From the NCBI GenBank assembly GCA_028532815.1, contig JAQQAS010000059.1:62001-126000 (forward strand): 64,000 nt of DNA. Direction: 5' to 3'. The number at the start of each line of letters is the position of its first letter. Positions within the stretch are counted from its first letter, which is position 1. The notes below the pieces were generated by a model. The model had not been told where the DNA came from, did no database searches, and was given only the letters and a program-made list of their open reading frames with translations. Shown in pieces: positions 1-9,149 of this stretch. The translations under genes and the position numbers were made by a program. Source of the stretch: Pleomorphochaeta sp. (GTDB lineage Bacteria > Spirochaetota > Spirochaetia > Sphaerochaetales > Sphaerochaetaceae).

Positions 1-703
1 TATTAGAATTTTCAGCTCTAAAAGTTGGTCCAAATGTATAAATGTTTTTCAAAGCCATTGCATAAGTTTCACCTTCAAGCTGTCCACTAACTGTTAAGTT
101 TGCCATTTTCCCAAAGAAGTCTTTTGAGTAATCAACCCCACCATCTTCAGTTTTGGGAACATTATTTAAATCTAAAGTAGTAACTTGGAACATTTCCCCA
201 GCACCTTCACAGTCGCTAGTACTGATTAAAGGAGTGTTAACATAAACAAAACCATTTTGTTGGAAGAATTCATGAACACCAAAGGCTAGTGTATTTCGAA
301 CTCTCATTACAGCACCAATTAGATTTGTTCTAGCTCTTAGGTGACCAATTTCTCTCAAGTATTCAATGCTGTGTCTTTTCTTTTGAAGAGGATATTCATT
401 TCCAGCTTCTCCTAATATTGTTAAATCTGAGCTTTGCATTTCTACAGCTTGATTTCCACCAGCACTTTTTACAATAGGGCCATGAGCTACAATTGAAGAA
501 CCTGTTGTAATTTTTGAAAGTAAATTATTATTATTTAGGGCTGCCTTATCTATAACTATTTGCAAACCCTTGAGACATGAACCATCGTTAAGCTCAAGGA
601 AGCAAACGTTTTTGCTATCACGCTTAGTGCGCACCCAACCCTCTGCTGTGACAATCTCATCACTTGGGTTTTTTTGTAATAAATCTTTTATTCTATCATT
701 CAT
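1..703 (-). CDS. asnS: Asparaginyl-tRNA synthetase, N-terminal part (gene runs off the window edge)
   Basis: Class II aminoacyl-tRNA synthetase that charges tRNA-Asn. About 234 codons are visible. The N-terminal OB-fold anticodon-binding domain (residues about 15-110) leads into the class II catalytic domain, with a motif 2 region near FGPTFRAENSN at the window edge. The start is ATG at 703, with AAGGAG about 8 nt upstream on the minus strand. AspS is the nearest relative, but the EGEXYAMAL and FGPTFRAENS segments are typical of AsnS. The gene is incomplete only because the window ends. It is divergent from the acyl-CoA ligase gene at 1081. Confidence 0.93.
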   Translation of the reverse strand, partial: MNDRIKDLLQKNPSDEIVTAEGWVRTKRDSKNVCFLELNDGSCLKGLQIVIDKAALNNNNLLSKITTGSSIVAHGPIVKSAGGNQAVEMQSSDLTILGEAGNEYPLQKKRHSIEYLREIGHLRARTNLIGAVMRVRNTLAFGVHEFFQQNGFVYVNTPLISTSDCEGAGEMFQVTTLDLNNVPKTEDGGVDYSKDFFGKMANLTVSGQLEGETYAMALKNIYTFGPTFRAENSN

Positions 704-1080
704 TATAGTTGCTCCTTGAAATTTCATTTATTATCAAACGTATCAAGCCTTTCAGTCAAGGTGTTTTAATAAATTATTACTATTTCAACATAAAAAAAGA
801 AATAATATAAAGTTAATATTATCAATACTTTATTTTTATAAAAGATATGCCCAATAATTTCCTTTAACAAAAGAATAATATTTAATATAAAACTATAATC
901 AATTTAAAATACCGAACAACACAAAAAATACATAAAGGGATTTTTTTGTATAAAAACAGTGGTTTAAAGCTTAAATATTAATAATTGCGATTTATTTTGA
1001 CAAATTATAGAAATATGTTAATATTGACATATTGACATTACTTTGTAAAGTTATTAATTTCAAATATACAGGAGTCGCAC
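704..1080. other. Intergenic region between asnS and the first acyl-CoA ligase
   Basis: 377 bp of very AT-rich sequence between divergent genes. The asnS SD site is at the left edge and an AGGAG site for the ligase is at the right edge. Three TTGACA hexamers occur close together near 997, 1024 and 1032. No ORF or RNA gene was recognised. Confidence 0.6.
1024..1051 (+). promoter_or_regulatory. Candidate sigma-70 promoter for the acyl-CoA ligase gene
   Basis: TTGACA at 1024-1029 and TAAAGT at 1046-1051 with a 16-bp spacer, about 30 bp before the ATG at 1081. A second TTGACA overlaps at 1032-1037 and a third lies at 997-1002, so the exact -35 is uncertain. Confidence 0.4.
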
Positions 1081-2976
1081 ATGGTAAAAACAATAGCACA
1101 AATGTTTCATAAAAGTGTACTTGAGAATCCAGAGTTGACACTAATTGGATCAAAAAATAATTCAGGCAAATTCATTGAAGAAACATATAAAGAAGTAGAA
1201 GATATAGTAATAAATCTAGCTTTAGGGTTGAAAGATACTTTTAATTTAAAAAAACAAGATTTAGTCGCAATTATCAGTGATAATAGAAAAGAATGGTTAT
1301 ATAGCGATTTAGCTTTGCAATATTTAAATTGCGCTGATGTTCCAAGAGGGCTAGATGCTACAGATGTAGAACTAATTCAAATTTTAAATGATACTAAAGT
1401 TACAACATGTTTTGTTGAAAATGTTAGTACTATAAAAAGATTTGATGGTTTAAAAGAAAAGCTTCCTCATTTAGAAACATTAATACTGATGGATAATGAT
1501 GTAGTTGATTTTAACTCAAATTATAAAATTAAGAGACTTTATGACTTAATTGAAAAAGGTGAAAATCTTTTAGAAAAAGATCCTTCTCATAAGAACCTTT
1601 TAATTAAAAATTTAGATAAAGCAAGCAAAAATGATTTAGCTACTATCATCTTTACAAGTGGAACAACAGGAGCTTGTAAAGGGGTTATGCTTACAAATGA
1701 TAATTTTATCTATGAAATTACTAATCTGCAATCTCTAGTTGATTATAAATTTGAACCTGGTCAAAGATGGATGACTGTTCTTCCAATTTGGCACTCTCTT
1801 GAGAGAGCTGTAACCTATGTGGCTTTAAATTATTCTCAATCTATTTTTTATAGTAAACCAATTAGTAAAATAATGCTAAGTGATTTTAAAAAAGTTAACC
1901 CACATTGGTTCTCCTCAGTTCCTAGAATTTGGCAATCAGTAAATAAAACTATTGAATCAAAAATTCGAAAAACTAAAGGGGCTAAAAAAACAATTAGTTT
2001 AATTTTGATAAAAAATGCTAAAGAATGGAAACTTGGTTATAATAAAGTTCATAATTTATTACCACAATATAAAGAGAATAAAATTAGATTGTTCGAATAT
2101 TTACATGGTTTAATTAAAATGGCTTTACATTATCCGATATATAAATTAGGCCAAAAAATGATGTTTAAAAAAATCAAAGGTATTTTTGGAACTAATTTAA
2201 TTGCTGGAGTTTGTGGTGGTGGGTCAATGCCTAAAGGTGTAGATGACTTTTTTAACGCTATTGGAATAACTCTTTTAGATGGGTATGGTATGACTGAGAC
2301 AGCACCAATTATTTCAGTTAGGAATTTAAGAAAACCAATTCTTGGTACTATGCAAGTAATTGATGGATGTGAATTTAAAGTTGTTGATGAAAATAATAAA
2401 GAAGTTAGTTTTAATGAAAAAGGTGTTTTAAAAGTTAAAGGCCGTCAAGTTATGAAAGGATACTTTAACAATGAAGAAGAAACTAAAAAAATTATTGATA
2501 AAGATGGCTATTTAAATACTGGAGATTTAGTATTAAAGACGGTAAATAATGATATATCTATTGTTGGAAGAGCTAAAGATACTATTGTTCTAGCTGGTGG
2601 AGAAAACTTAGAGCCTGTTCCAATCGAAGGAAAATTAAGTGAGCTTGATTTTATAGATAATGTTATTGTAATTGGACAAGATAGAAAATATTTGTCAGCT
2701 CTCATTGTTCCTAATTTTACTGCAATAAAAGAATATATTGATCAATTAGGTGATAAATATAAGGATGATAAAGAGGCAATTCATAATTTTATTAAAGAAA
2801 AAATTGATGAAAAAATTAATTGTAAATTAGGCTTTAAGACTTATGAGTTAATAAATAAATTCGCCATATTGGAAAAACCTTTCGAAGTTGGTAAGGAATT
2901 AAGTGCTAAACAGGAATTAAAACGCAATATAATTGAAGAATGTTACAAAAAAGAAATTGACACGCTTTATGCATAA
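1081..2976 (+). CDS. Long-chain acyl-CoA synthetase (AMP-binding family), copy 1
   Basis: ATP-dependent activation of a long-chain fatty acid to acyl-AMP and then acyl-CoA. The protein has 631 residues, a normal length for long-chain ligases. The AMP-binding P-loop FTSGTTGACKG is at about residues 191-201. The adenylate-binding motif GYGMTETAP lies near residue 400, and the C-terminal hinge region GRAKDTIVLAGGENLEP near 505-520. The start has AGGAG six bases upstream. A clear rho-independent terminator follows, so it is probably transcribed alone. A related ligase lies at 4212-6047. The substrate chain length cannot be read from sequence. Confidence 0.9.
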   Translation: MVKTIAQMFHKSVLENPELTLIGSKNNSGKFIEETYKEVEDIVINLALGLKDTFNLKKQDLVAIISDNRKEWLYSDLALQYLNCADVPRGLDATDVELIQILNDTKVTTCFVENVSTIKRFDGLKEKLPHLETLILMDNDVVDFNSNYKIKRLYDLIEKGENLLEKDPSHKNLLIKNLDKASKNDLATIIFTSGTTGACKGVMLTNDNFIYEITNLQSLVDYKFEPGQRWMTVLPIWHSLERAVTYVALNYSQSIFYSKPISKIMLSDFKKVNPHWFSSVPRIWQSVNKTIESKIRKTKGAKKTISLILIKNAKEWKLGYNKVHNLLPQYKENKIRLFEYLHGLIKMALHYPIYKLGQKMMFKKIKGIFGTNLIAGVCGGGSMPKGVDDFFNAIGITLLDGYGMTETAPIISVRNLRKPILGTMQVIDGCEFKVVDENNKEVSFNEKGVLKVKGRQVMKGYFNNEEETKKIIDKDGYLNTGDLVLKTVNNDISIVGRAKDTIVLAGGENLEPVPIEGKLSELDFIDNVIVIGQDRKYLSALIVPNFTAIKEYIDQLGDKYKDDKEAIHNFIKEKIDEKINCKLGFKTYELINKFAILEKPFEVGKELSAKQELKRNIIEECYKKEIDTLYA

Positions 2977-2981
2977 GGTAT

Positions 2982-3011
2982 AAAACTCAAAACTTCGGTT
3001 TTGAGTTTTTT
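2982..3011 (+). terminator. Rho-independent terminator after acyl-CoA ligase 1
   Basis: A 12-bp perfect stem (2982-2993 with 2998-3009) closed by a TTCG tetraloop and followed by a T run, 6 bp after the ligase stop codon. Confidence 0.9.
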
Positions 3012-3101
3012 GCAATTACACTAAAGAGTAATTAAAAATTGTTTTATAGCTTGAAAATAAATAGTTCCTTTATTAATATAGTAAAGACTTTAGAGGGACA
3101 T

Positions 3102-3434
3102 ATGATTCAAATAATTGGTTTTAAAAAATGCAAAGAAACACAAAAAGCTATTAGAGCTTTGAAAGAAAGAAATATTAAATTTCAGTTTGTAGATTTAAAT
3201 GAAAGAGATTTATCCTTGAGAGAATGGGATAATATTTTTTCTCATTATGAAGGTGAAGAACTAATTAATCCAAATTCAAAATATTATAAGAAGAAAGGTT
3301 TTTCTTATATGGTTTTTGATGCAAAAGAAGAATTGATGGAAAATAGTGAGCTTTTAATCACTCCCATACTAAGATGTAAAAACAAGGTAAAAAAAGGCTA
3401 TGATCTTGAAACCTTAATTAAATGGAGCGAATAA
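3102..3434 (+). CDS. ArsC/Spx-family thioredoxin-fold protein
   Basis: 110 residues, resembling the ArsC/YffB/Spx family: an N-terminal beta strand followed by a single cysteine (FKKCKETQKA, Cys9) and the cis-proline region LLITPILRC near residues 84-92. The second Cys of a CxxC pair is absent, so classical Spx-type redox sensing is not supported. Arsenate reductase activity is possible but unproven. The frame is open upstream to 3039, but ATG 3102 has GAGGG just upstream and gives the usual family length. Its stop overlaps the next start (TAATG), so it is co-translated with the metallo-hydrolase. Confidence 0.8.
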   Translation: MIQIIGFKKCKETQKAIRALKERNIKFQFVDLNERDLSLREWDNIFSHYEGEELINPNSKYYKKKGFSYMVFDAKEELMENSELLITPILRCKNKVKKGYDLETLIKWSE

Positions 3435-4222
3435 TGAAATTATATCATGCGGTTTTGGGCTCTGGTTCTTGTGGTAATAGCTATGTATTTTATGATGGAA
3501 CAACTTCAATTTTAATTGATCAAGGATATTCTTATGTTCAATTTAAGAAAAAACTAAGTGATGTTAATGTTCCCTTAAAAAGTATTCAAGCAATTTTTTT
3601 AACCCATTTTCATCCAGATCATTGCCATGGATTGAAAGTAACTTACAACAAAGCTAAAATTCCTTCATTTATTCACTCTAAAGCAATAGAAAAAGAACCA
3701 GTTGTATTTGATAGATTAAAACTTCCTCCAAATAGCTTCACTCAAATTGAAGTTGATGAGGTTTATGAAGTTGGGGATTTTAAGATTAGAGCTTTTAATA
3801 CTCTTCATGATAGTGGTGGATCTGTTGGATATTATATAGAAAATAAGGGTGAAAAGATAACATTAATAACAGATACAGGCGATACTAATGAACAAATGCA
3901 AAGTTTTGCAAAGAAAAGTGATGCGTTATTCTTAGAATCAAATTATGATGATGATATGTTATTGAATGGCCCATATTCGTATAAACTTAAAAGAAGAGTT
4001 AGAGGTAGCTGGGGACATTTATCAAATGAACAAGCTTTAAATTTTGTTAAAGAAAGTGGTTTTAATGGAGAATATTTATATTTAATTCATCTATCTACTA
4101 AGAACAATGATGAAGAAATTGTTGATAAATTATTTACCTCTAATATAAATGGAACAAAGGTAGTGGTATGTCCACGAGGAAAAGTCGTTAATAAAATGGG
4201 GACTGATATAGATGAAGAATAA
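3434..4222 (+). CDS. MBL-fold metallo-hydrolase, YycJ/WalJ-like
   Basis: 262-residue metallo-beta-lactamase-fold hydrolase. It has the metal-binding motif HFHPDH (residues 58-63), a later His in the TLHDSGG segment and the DTGDT strand. The N-terminal GSGSCGNSY segment is typical of the YycJ group, which is implicated in DNA metabolism in Firmicutes. The start at 3434 overlaps the previous stop by one base and has GGAG upstream. The same frame is open to 3422, but that start lies inside the upstream gene. The next gene overlaps its 3' end by 11 bp, so 3102-6047 probably forms one transcript. Confidence 0.85.
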   Translation: MKLYHAVLGSGSCGNSYVFYDGTTSILIDQGYSYVQFKKKLSDVNVPLKSIQAIFLTHFHPDHCHGLKVTYNKAKIPSFIHSKAIEKEPVVFDRLKLPPNSFTQIEVDEVYEVGDFKIRAFNTLHDSGGSVGYYIENKGEKITLITDTGDTNEQMQSFAKKSDALFLESNYDDDMLLNGPYSYKLKRRVRGSWGHLSNEQALNFVKESGFNGEYLYLIHLSTKNNDEEIVDKLFTSNINGTKVVVCPRGKVVNKMGTDIDEE

Positions 4223-6047
4223 ACAACCTAAACATATGGAAATTATGAGTTATAAAAAGTGTCTATCTATTAAGAGAAAAGATGGACTTAGAATGCGATG
4301 TGTAGATGAGTTTACAATGAATTCACTACTAAGATGTACTGTAAGTAGAAACTTTAAAAGACCCTTTATGAGTGTATATGGAGAAGATGAAGTTATAACT
4401 TATGGAAAATTTAATTACATAATTCAAAATATCAGAGCTTTTTTAGTTTCAAAAGGGATTGAAAAAGGAGATAGGGTTGCCATTCTTGGAGAATCCTCTC
4501 CAAACTGGATGATAGCTTATTTTTCCATTACAACAATCGGGGCTATTGCTGTTCCTATTTTACCTGAATTTTCCAAGTCAGAAGTAAATAAAATTTTAAC
4601 TCATAGTCAAGCTAAATCCATAATTGTTAATTCAAAGCAATATGAAAAAGTAAAAGACTATTGTCTAGAAAACCCCTCTTTAATTGTTAGATTAGACGAT
4701 TTATTTCATATCCCTGAAAAAATTTTGAAAGATATAAATAATAAAAAGAATTTTGTTGATGCAGCTGGAATTGATATAAAGGTTTATAAGAGAAGAGCTA
4801 AAGAAAATGTGGCGTTAAATGAAATAAAGGTTGAAGAAGAAGATATAGCTTCAATTATTTACACTAGTGGAACTACTGGAACTAGCAAAGGTGTAATGCT
4901 AACTCACAAAAATTTAGTTTGGAATGCTGATATTTCATCTGATGCTTATGTAAAAATTAGACCTCGAGATAAATTCTTATCAATCCTCCCTGTTGCCCAC
5001 GTTTATGAGTTTACAGAAGGGCAGTTATTAATGATGATGAATGGAGCACAGATTATTTTCTTAGGTAGACCGCCAGCTCCTAGTATCCTTTTGCCAGCTT
5101 TAAATAAAATTAAACCTCAAATTCTTTTATCTGTTCCGCTATTGATGGAAAAAGTTTATAGAAGTGCGGTTGTTCCAACTATTAATAAAAATAAAACTCT
5201 TCAAAAGTTTATGAAAAACCCATTAACAAGAAATGCGGTATGTAGACTTGTTGGTTCACGTTTAAAAGTTAAATTTGGTGGAAGAGTAAAATTCTTTGGA
5301 CTTGGAGGAGCTCCTTTAGATAAAGAAGTTGAAGACTTTTTATATAGGGCAAAATTTCCATATGCTATTGGCTATGGTTTAACTGAAACTTCTCCTTTAG
5401 TTGCAGCTTGTGGAGCTAAAAAGAGCGATCATAAAAAAGGATATATTGGAAAATTTGTTAAGCATGTTGATTGGAAACTCTTAAATAAAGATCCAAAAAC
5501 AGGTGTTGGTGAAATAGCTGTAAAAGGACCTGGAGTTATGAAAGGATATTATAAAAATGATGACCTCAATAAAGAGGTATTTACCAAAGATGGTTATTTT
5601 ATCACTGGAGATTTAGGTTCTGTTGAAAAGAAAAGGTTAGCACTAAAGGGTAGATCAAAAACTATGATTTTAGGCTCTGGAGGAGAAAATATTTATCCAG
5701 AAGCTATTGAAAGCATATTTAATAACCAAGAATTTGTTGAAGAAACTTTAGTTGTACCGGAAGGTACAAGCTTAGTTGCCTTAATTAAAATTGATTATGA
5801 CTCTTTTGCAAAGATTACCAAACTTTCATTTGAAGATAGTAAAGATGCTGCAATTGAATATATTAATAAATTAAAGAGAGATATAAATAAAGAATTAAAT
5901 TCATTTAGTAAGATTCATGAAGTTACTCTTCAAGAAGAACCTTTCCAAAGAACTCCAACTCAAAAGATAAAGAGATTCTTATACCTAGATAGGAAAAAGA
6001 AAGACAAAAAAACTTCAGAAAATGAAAATAATGATAGCAATGATTAA
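4212..6047 (+). CDS. Long-chain acyl-CoA synthetase (AMP-binding family), copy 2
   Basis: 611-residue adenylate-forming ligase. P-loop IIYTSGTTGTSKGVML is at about residues 215-230, GYGLTETSPLV near 390, and the hinge segment GRSKTMILGSGGENIYPE near 485. It differs clearly from the ligase at 1081, so this is not a recent duplication. The start is uncertain. ATG 4212 overlaps the preceding gene and has GGGG at some distance upstream; an internal ATG at 4293 (codon 28) is an alternative, since conserved sequence begins only after residue 30. The C-terminus is a lysine- and asparagine-rich tail. Role: fatty-acid activation, possibly for lipid remodelling. Confidence 0.88.
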   Translation: MKNKQPKHMEIMSYKKCLSIKRKDGLRMRCVDEFTMNSLLRCTVSRNFKRPFMSVYGEDEVITYGKFNYIIQNIRAFLVSKGIEKGDRVAILGESSPNWMIAYFSITTIGAIAVPILPEFSKSEVNKILTHSQAKSIIVNSKQYEKVKDYCLENPSLIVRLDDLFHIPEKILKDINNKKNFVDAAGIDIKVYKRRAKENVALNEIKVEEEDIASIIYTSGTTGTSKGVMLTHKNLVWNADISSDAYVKIRPRDKFLSILPVAHVYEFTEGQLLMMMNGAQIIFLGRPPAPSILLPALNKIKPQILLSVPLLMEKVYRSAVVPTINKNKTLQKFMKNPLTRNAVCRLVGSRLKVKFGGRVKFFGLGGAPLDKEVEDFLYRAKFPYAIGYGLTETSPLVAACGAKKSDHKKGYIGKFVKHVDWKLLNKDPKTGVGEIAVKGPGVMKGYYKNDDLNKEVFTKDGYFITGDLGSVEKKRLALKGRSKTMILGSGGENIYPEAIESIFNNQEFVEETLVVPEGTSLVALIKIDYDSFAKITKLSFEDSKDAAIEYINKLKRDINKELNSFSKIHEVTLQEEPFQRTPTQKIKRFLYLDRKKKDKKTSENENNDSND

Positions 6048-6064
6048 AATAAATAACAGAGGAA

Positions 6065-7126
6065 ATGATGCAAAATACAGATATTAGAATTGAAAGTTAT
6101 GAACCTTTAGTAACTAGTAAAGAATTACAAGAAAAAATCCCAACAACTGCTGAAGTAAATAAAAGAATAAAAGAGAGCAGACAAATTGTTAATAACATAA
6201 TTCAAAATAAAGATGATAGAATTTTAGCAATTGTTGGCCCTTGTTCAATCCATGATCCTAAAGCTGCAATGGAATATGCTCACAAGCTAAAAAAAATAAG
6301 TGATAAAGTTAGTGATAAAATATATATTGTTATGAGGACTTATTTTGAAAAACCAAGAACAGTTGGTGGTTGGAAAGGTTTGATAATTGATCCAGATTTA
6401 GATGGCTCTTATAATATTGAAAAAGGCCTTATTATGGCTAGAAGTTTATTAATTGATATAATTGAATTAGGTCTTCCTGTAGGTTGTGAAGTATTAGATC
6501 CAATTGTTCCTCAATATATTGATGAATTAATGAGTTGGTCTGCAATTGGTGCTCGTACTACAGAAAGTCAAACGCATAGAAATTTATCTAGTGGTTTATC
6601 TGTTGCTGTAGGTTTTAAAAACAGTACAAATGGAAATATTGAAAATGCAATAAATGCTATAAAAAGCGCTGCACTACCAGCAGCTTTTATAGGTGTTGAT
6701 AGACTTGGTAATATGAGTGTTATTAGAACTAAAGGTAATTCATTAGGCCATTTAATATTAAGAGGTGGAAATACCGGTCCTAATTATTATGATGAAAAAG
6801 TTGAAGAAGCTAGGGAAGAATTAATTAAGAATAACTTAGAACCTTCAATTATTGTTGATTGTTCCCACGCCAATAGCGGTAAAAAAGCTCGTAGACAAAG
6901 AAGAGTTTTAAAAAATGTAATAGAACAAATTAGCTATGGTGAAAAGAGTATTAGAGGCTTTATGCTAGAAAGTAATATTAAAGCTGGCTGCCAGAAAATT
7001 GTCAATGATATTACTTGCCTTGAATATGGAGTTAGTGTTACTGATGAGTGTATTTCAATTGATGATACGAAAGAAATGTTATATTCTGCCTATGAAAAGT
7101 TAAATGGAGGTATTATAAATGATTAA
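6065..7126 (+). CDS. aroG: 3-deoxy-7-phosphoheptulonate (DAHP) synthase, class I
   Basis: Condenses phosphoenolpyruvate and erythrose-4-phosphate, the first step of the shikimate pathway. The 353-residue length matches the AroF/G/H type. VGPCSIHDP contains the metal-binding Cys60, KPRTVGGWKGL is the PEP-binding segment, and DCSHANSGK lies near the C-terminus. Two adjacent ATGs (6065 and 6068) both sit behind AGAGGA; the second gives better spacing. It is 17 bp downstream of acyl-CoA ligase 2 and overlaps the next gene by 8 bp. Which aromatic amino acid inhibits it cannot be told. Confidence 0.95.
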   Translation: MMQNTDIRIESYEPLVTSKELQEKIPTTAEVNKRIKESRQIVNNIIQNKDDRILAIVGPCSIHDPKAAMEYAHKLKKISDKVSDKIYIVMRTYFEKPRTVGGWKGLIIDPDLDGSYNIEKGLIMARSLLIDIIELGLPVGCEVLDPIVPQYIDELMSWSAIGARTTESQTHRNLSSGLSVAVGFKNSTNGNIENAINAIKSAALPAAFIGVDRLGNMSVIRTKGNSLGHLILRGGNTGPNYYDEKVEEAREELIKNNLEPSIIVDCSHANSGKKARRQRRVLKNVIEQISYGEKSIRGFMLESNIKAGCQKIVNDITCLEYGVSVTDECISIDDTKEMLYSAYEKLNGGIIND

Positions 7127-7664
7127 AGCCTTAGTTTGTTTAGCACAAGGATTTGAAGAAACAGAAGCAATTGTTCCAATAGATATTTTAAGAAGAAGTA
7201 AAATGGATGTTGTAGTTGCCGGAGTAGATAGTAAGAAAATAACAAGCTCTCATGGAGTAATAGTTAGCTGTGATATTGAGATTTCTGACGCTGATGAAGT
7301 ATATGATGTTATAGTATTGCCGGGAGGAATGCCTGGAAGTACAAATCTATCTAATAGCTTTGAAGTAATTAGAAGAGTTATTAATACAAACCAAAAAGGT
7401 TATGTTTGTGCCTTATGTGCAGCACCAGCTGTAGTTTTAGCTAATACTGGAATTCTAGATGGTAAAAAAGCAACCTGTTATCCTTCTATGGAAAAAGTTG
7501 CACCTTCTATTAATTTCACACATGAAACAAGGTGTGTCGTTGATGGTAATATTATTACTGGACAAGGTCCTGGTGTTGCAGAAGAATTTGCTCTAACAAT
7601 TGTTGAACAAGTTTTAGGACAAGATGCTATGAAAGAGATTAAAAAGAGCTTTATTGCTCGTTAA
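7119..7664 (+). CDS. DJ-1/PfpI-family protein (YajL-like)
   Basis: 181-residue protein of the DJ-1/ThiJ/PfpI superfamily. The conserved nucleophile elbow is CALCAAPAVV with Cys100, and the acidic partner lies in GFEETEA (residues 11-17). The LPGGMPGS strand near 67-74 is characteristic. Family members act as protein or nucleotide deglycases or redox chaperones; the exact role here is unknown. Translation is probably coupled to aroG through the 8-bp overlap. Its 3' end overlaps the convergent gene at 7661 by 4 bp. Confidence 0.88.
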   Translation: MIKALVCLAQGFEETEAIVPIDILRRSKMDVVVAGVDSKKITSSHGVIVSCDIEISDADEVYDVIVLPGGMPGSTNLSNSFEVIRRVINTNQKGYVCALCAAPAVVLANTGILDGKKATCYPSMEKVAPSINFTHETRCVVDGNIITGQGPGVAEEFALTIVEQVLGQDAMKEIKKSFIAR

Positions 7665-8071
7665 CAAGCTTTACACTTTAAAAGTAGATTAACTAACATT
7701 CTACCACGTTTGTTATCTCCATAGTTTAGACAAAAATCATGAGCAACTGTTTCTATATTTAGAGATGGTTGTTCTTTTCTTTTTAAATAAAGATGTTCTA
7801 AAAAAGAAAAATATAAACATTCTCTTTGTTCTTTTTTGAATGCAATATCAAATTCCCAATTCTTTATAAGATGGCAAACTGGCAAGAATACCTCACTTTT
7901 ATATGATTCTACGGTTTCTGAAAGACTAGGATTTCTTCCAAGTTTTTGTCCTAAAAAATATTTATGAGTGTTAAGTTGAGCTATTATATTATCAAAGCAA
8001 ACATTGCCAAGTTCTTTTCTAACAATTTTGCAAAATTCTACTATTTCTTTTGATTTTTTATCAAATTCCAT
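7661..8071 (-). CDS. Unrecognised 136-residue protein, possibly DUF4032-like
   Basis: A soluble, probably all-helical protein with no signal or membrane segment. The stretch from about residue 47 to 98 (PSLSETVESY, then VFLPVCHLI, then YFSFLEHLYL) recalls the helical C-terminal part of DUF4032 proteins. That comparison is from memory and weak. The start has AGAGG upstream (revcomp of about 8076-8082). It is transcribed against the DJ-1 gene and divergently from cysK. It ends in a cysteine-containing tail (CKAC). No function is assigned. Confidence 0.6.
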   Translation of the reverse strand: MEFDKKSKEIVEFCKIVRKELGNVCFDNIIAQLNTHKYFLGQKLGRNPSLSETVESYKSEVFLPVCHLIKNWEFDIAFKKEQRECLYFSFLEHLYLKRKEQPSLNIETVAHDFCLNYGDNKRGRMLVNLLLKCKAC

Positions 8072-8235
8072 TTTTTACCTCTAATTTAATTAGATTATTT
8101 AAAAATTCAAATACGATTTATAATAAACTTATATATCTTTTTTGAAAAGGGGTATAAAATTAGTTAAACTAAAATAAATAAATTTATAATCAATTTATCA
8201 TAAAATTACACTTTTTTGTAACTTAAGGAGTATAT

Positions 8236-9147
8236 ATGTTATATGACGATATTTCACAAGCTATTGGCAACACCCCTTTAGTAAAAATTAATAAGATTAA
8301 CAAGTCTAAAAATAGAATATATGCAAAGGTTGAATCAATGAATCCTCTCTCTAGCATTAAAGATAGAGCTGCTTTATTTATGTTAGATGAAGCTAAAAAG
8401 AAAGGATTAATAAATAAGAATAGTACAATAATTGAACCAACTAGTGGAAATACTGGTATAGGCTTAGCTTATCTTTCTGTTATTAGAGGTTATAATTGTA
8501 TATTGGTAATGCCTGAATCAATGAGTGTTGAAAGACGTATGTTATTAAGTGCCTTAGGTGCTGATATTGTACTTACAGACAAAGCTAAAGGTATGGTTGG
8601 AGCAATTGAAAAAGCTAATGAATTGCTTAAAACTACACCAAATAGTTTTATGCCATCTCAGTTTGAAAATAGTGATAATGCTTTAGCACATTATCAAACA
8701 ACAGCAAGAGAAATATATAGTGACTTAGATTCCAAAATAGATTTGTTTGTAGCTTGTGTTGGCTCTAGTGGAACAATAATTGGTTGCTCTAAGTATTTAA
8801 AGCAACAAAATTCTAATATTAAGGTAGTTGCAGTTGAACCATTAAATAGTGCTGTTTTATCTGGAGAAACCCCACATTCTCATAAAATACAAGGAATGGG
8901 GGCTGGGTTTGTCCCACGTCTTTTTCAAAAAGAATTAGTTGATGAGATTGTTAAAGTAAGTGATGAAGATGCTCTAGAGATGACAAAACGTTTAGCTAGA
9001 GAAGAAGGTTTGTTAGTTGGAATTTCTTCAGGTGCTGCATTGTCTGCTGCCCTTGAATTGTCAAAAAAAGTACAAAATAAAAATATAGTAGTAATTTTCC
9101 CAGATAGCGGGGAGAGATATTTATCAACAGGATTATTTAAGGATTAA
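8236..9147 (+). CDS. cysK: Cysteine synthase (O-acetylserine sulfhydrylase)
   Basis: PLP enzyme making cysteine from O-acetylserine and sulfide. It has 303 residues, the usual CysK length. The PLP lysine is Lys42 in NPLSSIKDRA, the phosphate/substrate loop is EPTSGNTGIGLA, and the VGSSGTI and SGAALSAAL loops bind the cofactor. AAGGAG lies 6 bp before the start. It is followed after 2 bp by the DNA glycosylase gene, so the two are probably co-transcribed. CysM-type or cystathionine beta-synthase-like activity is a less likely alternative. Confidence 0.93.
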   Translation: MLYDDISQAIGNTPLVKINKINKSKNRIYAKVESMNPLSSIKDRAALFMLDEAKKKGLINKNSTIIEPTSGNTGIGLAYLSVIRGYNCILVMPESMSVERRMLLSALGADIVLTDKAKGMVGAIEKANELLKTTPNSFMPSQFENSDNALAHYQTTAREIYSDLDSKIDLFVACVGSSGTIIGCSKYLKQQNSNIKVVAVEPLNSAVLSGETPHSHKIQGMGAGFVPRLFQKELVDEIVKVSDEDALEMTKRLAREEGLLVGISSGAALSAALELSKKVQNKNIVVIFPDSGERYLSTGLFKD

Positions 9148-9149
9148 AA